Assembly: GCA_910584845.1 (NCBI GenBank)
Contig: CAJUDH010000041.1
Location: 1-6,964, forward strand
Direction: 5' to 3'
DNA from: an uncultured Lachnospiraceae bacterium
GTDB taxonomy: Bacteria; Bacillota; Clostridia; Lachnospirales; Lachnospiraceae
DNA length: 6,964 nt
Made by a program: the position numbers and the translations under genes. The notes beneath the pieces were generated by a model. That model saw only the letters and a list, made by a program, of their open reading frames with translations. It had not been told where the DNA came from and did no database searches. The stretch's first letter is position 1, and each line of letters begins with the position of its first letter. This document shows positions 1 through 6,800 of this stretch, in pieces.

Positions 1-349
1 CCGCCTGGCCGCTTCCCGTGCCCTCCCTGGCCGCTTCCTGGCCCTCTGTGGCGGCATTTTCTGTGTCGGTGATATGTTTATCCGCCTCCACCGTTTCAAC
101 GCTCTGTATGGTCGGAAAAACCGCCCCGTTCTTGACCCTCTGCCCTGCTGCCGCTTCGGCACAAAACATGATAGTGACCACCTTTCTGTCTTCGGACAGA
201 CTGATGACCGGGCACATAATCCAGTTCTGGTTTTCCAATTTCGCCACGGCTTCCAGCCAATCCGACTTTCTAAGGCCCCCTTTATTCGCCATCTTGAACG
301 TGTTTACCAGATCCGACTTTGTTTTGATTACTTTGGGAAATCCTTTCAT
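1..349 (-). CDS. Hypothetical small phage protein, 3' end outside the window
   Basis: An open frame starts with ATG at 349 and runs to the left edge without a stop (116 full codons, 349-2). The product begins MKGFPKVIKTKSDLVNTF, then a helical, basic segment (KMANKGGLRKSDWLEAVAKLENQ, about 19-41). A compact mixed region follows with WIMCPVISLSEDRKVVTIMFC (43-63), suggestive of two beta strands joined by a turn, each carrying one Cys (46 and 63). From about residue 85 it becomes low complexity, rich in Glu, Ala, Gly, Thr and Gln, and probably disordered. I do not recognise a family. Its place after the fibre gene, with a good ribosome binding site and a 21-nt gap, puts it in the same operon; small proteins here are often tail accessory proteins, fibre chaperones or precede the lysis genes. 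No signal peptide or membrane segment is seen, so a holin is unlikely. The coding call is fairly sure; function unknown. Confidence 0.78.
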   Translation of the reverse strand, partial: MKGFPKVIKTKSDLVNTFKMANKGGLRKSDWLEAVAKLENQNWIMCPVISLSEDRKVVTIMFCAEAAAGQRVKNGAVFPTIQSVETVEADKHITDTENAATEGQEAAREGTGSGQA

Positions 350-360
350 CCTCTTACCCC
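350..360 (-). promoter_or_regulatory. Ribosome binding site of the downstream partial gene
   Basis: In the 21-nt gap after the fibre gene stop, the minus strand reads GGGGTAAGAGG directly before the ATG at 349-347. The GGGG run (357-360) is 7 nt from the start and decides the ATG at 349 over the internal ATG at residue 20. Confidence 0.7.
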
Positions 361-370
361 GCTTTCTTGT

Positions 371-1846
371 TTAGCTTAATATATGGGTTCCAATATAGTT
401 GCCTATGTAGGCCATTTTGGCGCATTCACGCAACGAAATGGCTATTGTATGCCCTGGCGGCATATGGTCCACGTTTCCAATGGAAAACTTCTTTGGTATG
501 GGCATCACGGCTTCCATGTCCGTTTCCACGAGATAGTCCCCGGCTTCCTGGATATGGAAGCCAACGCCGCTTTCCGCAACCGCCGCCGTCTGCACCCTCC
601 CCGTTGTAGTGTTGGTAAGGGTGAGGGTAACGGCTCCCTGGATGCCCTCCAACAGATAGCCTATATAAAGCCTTACCGTCTGCCTTTGTATATAGGCACC
701 CATATAGTTGCCGATATAGCCCCTATCCGCCCCGTCACGCAAGGAAACGGTCATTGTGTGCATTAAGTCCACATTGTCAACCGAAAACCTGTTAGGCGTT
801 GCCGCAACGCCCCCTTTGTTAGTCCTTACGGTATAGTCCCCGGCTTCCGTGATGTAGAATCCAATTCCGCTTTCCGTGAAATCCGCCGTCTGGATGCTCC
901 CCGTTGTGGTGTTGGTAAGCGTGAGGGTAACAGCTTCCCGGATGCTTTCCAGACGGTAGGCAATCCATAGCTTAAAGGCCATGTTGTGGACTTTCTTTCT
1001 AAGGCCGTCAATCTGCAACTGCAATTTCCCGGCCACGTCCCCGGCAAGTTCATCCTGCTTTCCCTGGAACCACTTTTCCCATTCCGCCGCCTGGGTTTCC
1101 ATGAAATCCTTTGTCATCCCGGCGTATTCTTCCACAAAGGAAAGACGGTCTTTTTCCATTGCCTTTTTCTCTTTGGCAAGCCAGGTATTGAACTGTTCTA
1201 AATCAGTTTCCCGGCCATCCATGAAATCCCGGATAAGTTCGGTATACTCTTTCACAAAGGCGGCGTGATCTTTTTCCATTGCCTTTTTTACCTCTGTGAA
1301 CCAGGCGTTGAACTGTGAAAGGAATTGTGAGAAATCCAGTTCCTTGAACTGTGAAGCCACGAACCCACACACGGAATCGTCCGCCCTTTCGTCTGTTATG
1401 TCTGCCTGGGTAATCGCCACCGCCCCGGCCCTCACATAGACACGGGCCAGGCTCTTTTCCTGGATTACATCATTGTTTATCAGCCCCGGCGGCTGCGGCT
1501 TGCTTGAAAATGCACCCTCCCGGATAAAAATGCTTGGTCTGCGCTCCGTTTCATCATTCCGCACAATCACCCGGTCAATCCTGGGAAGTGTTCCGCTTGC
1601 CTGGCTCACGGTAAGAGGCAGGACGGCGGTATTGTGTATGGTGTGAAGGTTAATATAGGCGTACCCTTTCCGGCTTCCGCCGTCCACCCTTACTTCCATC
1701 CCATCCCCTGCCGTGACCTGCAAATGGCCATACACAACACCCTCTTTGTAGAAAGGGGCTTTATCTTCGTTCATATCCTGGCCGTTGTATCTGCGTTCCT
1801 TATCGTTTAAATCCGTGGCATTGTAGAAGAAACCCCTCACTGCCAT
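371..1846 (-). CDS. Baseplate/tail-fibre structural protein, candidate receptor-binding protein
   Basis: The 491-residue protein has three parts. Residues 1-165 match a conserved N-terminal attachment region of Gram-positive phage tail fibres: FFYNATDLNDKERRYNGQDM, then RIDRVIVRNDETERRPSIFI (89-108), LARVYVRAGAVAI (133-145) and ITDERADDSVCGFV (150-163). Residues 170-290 are a helical stalk with a 40-residue repeat and a coiled-coil-like end (LQLQIDGLRKKV). Residues 291-491 are two copies of a beta-rich domain, each with VTLTLTNTTTG and EAGDY motifs. This resembles small Ig/CnaB-type sandwich domains, though I cannot assign a family. By position after the hub gene and by architecture it should sit at the baseplate periphery and bind the host surface. 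The receptor-binding role is inference; structural protein is well supported. ATG at 1846, TAA stop at 371-373. No catalytic motif or signal peptide is visible. Confidence 0.8.
   Translation of the reverse strand: MAVRGFFYNATDLNDKERRYNGQDMNEDKAPFYKEGVVYGHLQVTAGDGMEVRVDGGSRKGYAYINLHTIHNTAVLPLTVSQASGTLPRIDRVIVRNDETERRPSIFIREGAFSSKPQPPGLINNDVIQEKSLARVYVRAGAVAITQADITDERADDSVCGFVASQFKELDFSQFLSQFNAWFTEVKKAMEKDHAAFVKEYTELIRDFMDGRETDLEQFNTWLAKEKKAMEKDRLSFVEEYAGMTKDFMETQAAEWEKWFQGKQDELAGDVAGKLQLQIDGLRKKVHNMAFKLWIAYRLESIREAVTLTLTNTTTGSIQTADFTESGIGFYITEAGDYTVRTNKGGVAATPNRFSVDNVDLMHTMTVSLRDGADRGYIGNYMGAYIQRQTVRLYIGYLLEGIQGAVTLTLTNTTTGRVQTAAVAESGVGFHIQEAGDYLVETDMEAVMPIPKKFSIGNVDHMPPGHTIAISLRECAKMAYIGNYIGTHILS
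374..976 (-). repeat. Duplicated C-terminal domain with a 300-bp period
   Basis: Residues 291-390 and 391-491 are two copies of one domain in register at exactly 100 residues. Over residues 301-340 versus 401-440, 28 of 40 positions match, including VTLTLTNTTTG and EAGDY, and the DNA stays close (for example 899-931 against 599-631). The following stretch, 341-353 versus 441-453, matches at only 3 of 13 positions. Similarity returns at FSVDNVDLM/FSIGNVDHM and at the ends YIGNYMGAYI/YIGNYIGTHI. Confidence 0.88.
1073..1312 (-). repeat. Two tandem 40-residue helical repeats in the fibre stalk
   Basis: Residues 179-218 and 219-258 align without gaps (18 of 40 identical by hand count). Shared landmarks are FNxW, KKAMEKD, FVxEY and DFM. 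The sequence is charged and helical, so it probably forms a coiled-coil or helical-bundle shaft between the attachment region and the C-terminal domains. At the DNA level the KKAMEKD segment is the most conserved part (around 1157-1163 and 1277-1283, 120 bp apart). Confidence 0.8.
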
Positions 1847-1852
1847 TGCCTT

Positions 1853-1863
1853 CCCCCCTTTCC
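1853..1863 (-). promoter_or_regulatory. Ribosome binding site of the baseplate/fibre gene
   Basis: On the minus strand GGAAAGGGGGG stands in the 18-nt gap between the Gp37-like stop and the ATG at 1846. The G run ends 6 nt before the start. It is the longest purine tract of the four sites in this window, which fits strong initiation of a gene no longer directly coupled to its upstream neighbour. Confidence 0.75.
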
Positions 1864-1864
1864 T

Positions 1865-2911
1865 CTAATCGTCCCATTTTATTGCCGTAGGTAGGGCATC
1901 CCCAAAGGTGGGGACAACATACATCCCCCCGTATTCGTAAACCTCGCAAAGTTGCGTTATCCTAAGATTTTGTGATGTCCCCCATTTTTTCTTCTTTACG
2001 GTCACAACGTCCCCCAGGTCATAGTCTTTTTGGTAAATAAAATTCACGTCCGCTTCGGCTTCAGCTTCAAAGTTTTCAAATACCTTGTTTTCATTTAGGT
2101 ATTCCTGCCCCCTGGTCCGCAATGCGGCCAGGTATGCCGCTTCCGTCAGTTCGTCCTTGTTTATGTCCTTTGCATCCAGGAACACTTCCCGTAAGTCAAA
2201 ACCGCTGCCGCCGCCCACGGTCACATAGACACGGTTTACCCCCTCCCCGGCCCCTCCCACAATTACTTTGGTTTTCATGCTTTCGTCACTGTAATTATGC
2301 TTTGCCTGGTTCAGATTATCGTAACTTTCCGAAAAGATGACCCTGGGATTTTTCCCTTGTGCCTGGGTTCTGTCTATGCCCTTATAGGTTTCAAAGGTCA
2401 TGGTCTTTTTCTTGAAATCCGGCACCACACGGAACCCAATTTCCGCATACCTCGCCAGTTTGGTGAGGTATTCCAGGACGTTCTTATAAGTGGCCTGGAA
2501 CTGTATTTTTGTCTTGTCCCCGATCCCCTCCGCAATCTGCAATAGGGGAACTGCTGCCATCCTGCCCAACATAAAACGCATGGCATCTTCCACGGTTCCG
2601 TTGTAATTGAAAAGCGGCCCGGTCAGACGATCCCCCAGGTACACGGGAAGAAACTTTCCATTCCTGGTAATCTCATTTACAAGCGTGCTTTCCTCTTCTG
2701 TCTGATCCCCCCGTATCACGGCAGCTTCCAGTTTGTTGCCCCCTTTGGTTATGACGTTCCCAGGCTTCAAAAGCCTAAGGTTTTCCGCCGTCACCGGGCA
2801 ATGAAGTTCAAATGTCCCACATTCATAATATTTTCTGTGCCACTGTAGGGACGTGTGGTTCTCAATGTGCCCCAACCGTCTAAGGCTGCGGTCATAGACG
2901 TGTATCTCCAT
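1865..2911 (-). CDS. Siphovirus ReqiPepy6 Gp37-like baseplate hub protein
   Basis: This family takes the position of the tail-associated lysin/hub protein directly after Dit and is expected to form the trimeric hub closing the tail tip. The 348-residue protein starts MEIHVYDRSLRRLGHIEN, with the typical SLQWHRKYYECGTFELHCP segment (21-39). The middle holds LGDRLTGPLF (92-101) and a YKNVLEYLTKLARYAEIGFR helix (142-161). A RVIFSESYDNL segment follows (190-200). The C-terminus has the family signature DYDLGDVVTVKKKKWG (296-311), then ITQLCEVYEYGG (318-329) and PTFGDALPTAIKWDD. There is no C-terminal peptidase or lysozyme extension, so this copy looks structural only and any wall-degrading activity must be encoded elsewhere. 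ATG start at 2911 with a G-tract ribosome binding site; TAG stop at 1865-1867. The gene order tape measure, Dit, Gp37-like supports the call. Confidence 0.93.
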   Translation of the reverse strand: MEIHVYDRSLRRLGHIENHTSLQWHRKYYECGTFELHCPVTAENLRLLKPGNVITKGGNKLEAAVIRGDQTEEESTLVNEITRNGKFLPVYLGDRLTGPLFNYNGTVEDAMRFMLGRMAAVPLLQIAEGIGDKTKIQFQATYKNVLEYLTKLARYAEIGFRVVPDFKKKTMTFETYKGIDRTQAQGKNPRVIFSESYDNLNQAKHNYSDESMKTKVIVGGAGEGVNRVYVTVGGGSGFDLREVFLDAKDINKDELTEAAYLAALRTRGQEYLNENKVFENFEAEAEADVNFIYQKDYDLGDVVTVKKKKWGTSQNLRITQLCEVYEYGGMYVVPTFGDALPTAIKWDD

Positions 2912-2913
2912 TC

Positions 2914-3864
2914 CTACACCCCCAAATATGAAATTCTGTAATATACCGATATGGAAAGGTAGTTCACCCCTTCATCTGCCGAATAGGTAAGGGTATTGGT
3001 CCCGTCCTGCAACTGTATAAAGTCCCCATCTTCATCCAGGTATTCATTTATCACAGTCCCGTACCGCTCAATCACGGCATCCCAATCAATCACCCCGTAA
3101 GTGTTTTTATGGTTCTCAATCTCCGCCTGGGTCACGCCGTCCAAAAGGTATATGTTCTTTTTCCCGGTATAAGTGTTTATGATGACGTACTGGCCGGATG
3201 CCATGGTGAAATTGTTCTCCGCATACCCAACCTTTGTGAACTCGCCACTTTCGGCATGGTATATGGCCGGGTTCTTCACGGCGCCGTCCGCATGGAAGAT
3301 TACCACAATGCCGATATTGTCGGCGCCGCTGTCATTTTCAATTTCCTTTACCAATTCAGCTTCCCGGTGCCCGAATATAACGCCCTCTTCTGGGAAGCAC
3401 GCCGGGAAAAAGAAATCACTCACCCATGATGCCATCACCACTTCAATGTCTGCCAGATCCTTGAAATACGGGTCCGTGCATTTTAGGGAAATGGTATAGT
3501 CACGCACCACGCCCGTTGTGGCTCCCGGCAGGATGCTTTCAACCTCATAATCAATGGTCTTGGCTTCCCCGCCCTCTATGTACTGCATACTGCCAGTCCG
3601 CTTTATGGGGAACGTGCGGTATAAAAGGTTTCGGTTCCCCTTATAGTCCCCATCCATTTCCACGGTCAGCACAATGTTTCTTTCTTTCGCCGTGGCCCCT
3701 TGGTAGGTGCTTCCGTCCGTGGTGGTGTTCTCGCTTGTTACCACGTTGCTTTCAATCCCGTATATGCCCTCTATGTCTACCAGGTGGAACGGGGTCCACC
3801 CGTCCCAGGTAAAGGTCAATGCCACGTTCTTATCGCTTGTGCATATCACTTTAATGTCCGGCAC
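2914..3864 (-). CDS. Distal tail protein (Dit), Sipho_tail family
   Basis: Dit proteins form the ring that links the tail tube to the baseplate hub and serves as the hub for the adsorption apparatus. This one has 316 residues with a GTG start and TAG stop. The N-terminal half (about 1-135) has the usual features: an early substrate-like strand region (LTFTWDGWTPFHLVDIEG, 16-33), a YQGAT...RNIVLTVEMDGD segment (54-73), and the closing TDPYFKD (130-136) that ends the belt domain in this family. The C-terminal half is beta rich and ends GTNTLTYSADEG...ISVYYRISYLGV, a characteristic terminus. Length is normal for a Dit with a galectin-like C-terminal domain. It begins 5 nt after the tape measure stop and ends 2 nt before the Gp37-like gene, the standard order in Gram-positive siphophages. 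No transmembrane or catalytic motif is seen. The GTG is supported by a G-tract ribosome binding site at the right spacing. Confidence 0.92.
   Translation of the reverse strand: MPDIKVICTSDKNVALTFTWDGWTPFHLVDIEGIYGIESNVVTSENTTTDGSTYQGATAKERNIVLTVEMDGDYKGNRNLLYRTFPIKRTGSMQYIEGGEAKTIDYEVESILPGATTGVVRDYTISLKCTDPYFKDLADIEVVMASWVSDFFFPACFPEEGVIFGHREAELVKEIENDSGADNIGIVVIFHADGAVKNPAIYHAESGEFTKVGYAENNFTMASGQYVIINTYTGKKNIYLLDGVTQAEIENHKNTYGVIDWDAVIERYGTVINEYLDEDGDFIQLQDGTNTLTYSADEGVNYLSISVYYRISYLGV
2919..2926 (-). promoter_or_regulatory. Ribosome binding site of the Gp37-like gene, inside the Dit 3' end
   Basis: TTTGGGGG on the minus strand lies 7 nt before the ATG at 2911-2909. It is read as the Leu-Gly codons just before the Dit stop (TTG GGG GTG TAG). 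With only 2 nt between the Dit stop and the next start, reinitiation or coupled translation is likely. Confidence 0.7.
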
Positions 3865-3869
3865 TGGAT

Positions 3870-6800
3870 TTACCCCCTTTGCATCCTTAAAATCATGGCC
3901 CTGGTCTGTAGCCTGGTCTGCCTGCCCACCTCATAAGGGCTTAACGCCTTGGGGCTTGTGATGTTCACATTCTGTATATATCCACCGCCGCCTTTTCCTG
4001 CGTTCTCCGTGGCATAGTTCCTTGCTGTCCCAGTAAGCGGCGTTACAACCGCCTTTCCGTTTACCATACTTAGCAACTCCGGCCCCGCTTCGGCAACAAT
4101 TGCCTGCCCCGCTTCCAATACGCCACCGCGGGCCAATCTCGGAAGTGATACATTACCCACATGCCCAACACTCACACCCGGCAAATTGTTAATTACATCA
4201 ATAGCATCATTTATGAATCCGATTGCCTTATTTACGGCATTTTCCACCGTGGAAAGTGCGGAATTCATGGCGGACTTAAACGCACCGCCTATGGCATCCC
4301 CAACTTTTTGGCCGATATTGGTAAACTTTTCCTGTATTGTGTTCCAAATTCCTGCAAAAAATGAACCCACGCCGGAAAATACATTTTTTATATTGGTCCA
4401 AGCAGTTTGAAATTGTGTTTGGAACCAGGATGGAACCGCCACAAGGGCGTTTTTTATGTCCTGCCACCTCTGCCCGAACCAGGCACCAATTGCCGCAAAT
4501 ACGTTGGTTATGTTGGTGTAGGCATTTGTAAACATGGTAAGGAACCAGGATGAAACCGTAGCCAAGGCGTTTTTTATATCCTGCCACCTGGCACTGAACC
4601 ACTGGCCGATTGCCGCAAATACACGGGTCACATTTTTATAGGCGTTCGTGAACATGGTGAGGAACCATGCTGCCACCTGGGCAAGGGCGTTCTTTATATC
4701 CTGCCATCTGGCACCGAACCACTGGCCAATTGTTGAAAATACATTTTTTACATTGGTATAGGCGTTTGTAAATGTTGTTAGGAACCAGGATGAAACCGTA
4801 GCCAAAGCGTTTTTTATATCCTGCCACCTGGCACCGAACCACTGGCCGATTGCTAAAAAAACGTTGGTTACGTTGGTGTACGCATTTGTGAATATGGTAA
4901 GGAACCATGTTGCAACTGCTGCCAGGGCGTTTTTTATATCCTCCCACCTGGCACCGAACCACTGGCCGATTGCCGCAAATACGCCCGTCATGCCATTGTA
5001 TGCTTCTGTGAATCTGCCAATAAACCACTGGCCCACAGCGGAAAATATAGAAACTATTCCGGCCCACAAATTTTGAAAAAATTGCTTTATTTGCAATAAA
5101 GTATTATCTATGAAATTTCGGAATCCCTCGCAATTATCGTAAAGCAGCTTAAAGGCTCCGGCAAATGGGTTGACTATGAATAATAACAGGCCCTGCCAGT
5201 TACTTTTAACAAAATTTACAACTTTGTTAAATGCGTCCGGTATCGTGACGGTAAAAAAATCAGCTATTGCGCCAAATACATTTGCCGCCGCTTCTTTTAC
5301 CTTTTCCCAAATTGCAATAACCTTGTTTCGGAAATCCTCGTTTGTGGCAAACAAAGTTATAAGTGCCGTTACAAGTGTTCCGATTATAGTAACCACAATT
5401 CCTATAGGGTTTGCGTTCATCACTATGTTTAAAATCTTCTGTGCAATCGTCATCCCCTCGGTTGTGGCTTTCCATACCTTGATTGCCGCAATTAACCCTT
5501 GTATAACTGAAACTACATTCCATGCAACCATCCCGCCGGCAATTCCGGCAATAATGGAAATTATGGTAGATCCATTCCCTGCCACAAAAGAAATAAATTC
5601 TTTTACTTTATCTGTCACGGCAAGAACAATGGTTTTCACTTGTGGAATTTTGCTTTTTACTTCCTGTATAACCTCGCTTATTACTGGCTTTAGTTCCTCT
5701 CCAATCGGCTTTACAAGGTCTATTTGAATATTCCGCCCCAGGTCCGCAAACTGATTTCCCAGGTCATTATATTTATTTTCGTTTATCTCTCCTAGCGCAT
5801 CATTAGTGGCGGAAATCTCCCCCTGTGTATCGACCAGGGAACGCACCGCGCCTTCCCCCAGGTCTTCCCATTTTGTCCCGTAAAAGGCCACACCCAGGAT
5901 ATTCCTTTGTACTTCGTCTTCACAGGAAAACAAAGCGTTGTTTACGATTTCAAACGCTTCCCGCGCCCCCTCGCCTCCTGCAGCAAACTTTTTCTGTAAA
6001 TCCTCGGCATCAAGCCCCAGCTGCTTAAAGGCATCTTCTGCCGTCCCGTCCTTTACTCTTATTCCGAATTCCTTTACTGCGTCATTTAGATAATCAATCT
6101 GAAAGGTTCCGTTTTTGGCTCCATTTGCCATCATGTTGAAGGCTTCCTCTGCGGAAATCCCCAGGTCTGCATAATACACGCTGTATTCTGCCAATTGATC
6201 CGCAAGGTCACCATTTTGGTTTAACCCTTTCTGTGCCCCCTGGGCTATCAGATTGTATGCTTCTTCTGATGAAATCCCAAATTGTTTCATCATGGCATTA
6301 ACGCCCCGGATGCCCTCGTTTACGTCTATATCAAAGGTATCACGCATCAGAATGGCGGTTTCCGTGGTGTTTTTCAGTTCTTCATCTGCAAGGCCCGTCT
6401 GCTGCTTGACTGCCGCCATGGCTGTTGCTATGTCGTTTATGTCCTCGCCAAAATTATCCTTGTATATGCTTAAAAGGGTTTCTTCCAACCCCTCCACTTC
6501 ACTGTCTGCTGCCCCCGTCTGTGTTATGACTGTGTTTAACGCCTTGTCACAATCCGTTTCAAATTTGGTTGCATAAATAGCTGCAGCCACAAATCCCGTG
6601 CCGATTGCTGCCGCTGCCGCCTTTGCCTTTTCCCCCAGGCCTTCCAATTTCCCTTTGAAATTGTCTGCCTGTTCCTCTGCCTTTTTCAGTTCTTCCGCGG
6701 AAAGCCCCGTTTCGTCCCCCAGGTCTTCAACTGCTTTATCTGTCTGCCTTGCGGCTTCCTCAAGGTCTGATAATTCAACCGTTGTTTTCTCGATTTCCCG

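Noticed and set aside
383..766. Plus-strand open frames opposite the fibre gene C-terminus and others along the window
   Set aside because: They shadow well-supported minus-strand genes, share no recognisable motif and interrupt no known gene order. Their repeats are simply those of the duplicated domain read backwards.
374..976. Variable region of a diversity-generating retroelement in the fibre C-terminus
   Set aside because: No reverse transcriptase or template copy is in the window, the differences between the two copies are not concentrated at adenines in any obvious way, and there is no C-type lectin signature. An element outside the window cannot be excluded.
1847..1864. Promoter or terminator in the gaps between genes
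   Set aside because: The largest gaps are 18 and 21 nt and are filled by ribosome binding sites. No hairpin with a T-run or a -35/-10 pair was found.
1865..2911. Peptidase or lysozyme activity in the hub protein, as in some tail-associated lysins
   Set aside because: The protein ends soon after the DYDLGD...PTFG signature, with no extra domain and no catalytic motif visible.
4380..4979. Regular 120-bp repeats considered as a CRISPR array or iteron origin
   Set aside because: The repeats have no unique spacers, are in frame as 40 codons, and translate to a consistent aromatic motif inside a tape measure protein.
5170..5727. A 185-codon open frame on the plus strand
   Set aside because: It lies fully opposite the tape measure gene, its product is a hydrophobic mirror of those helices, it has no convincing ribosome binding site, and the minus-strand frame is strongly supported by family motifs.
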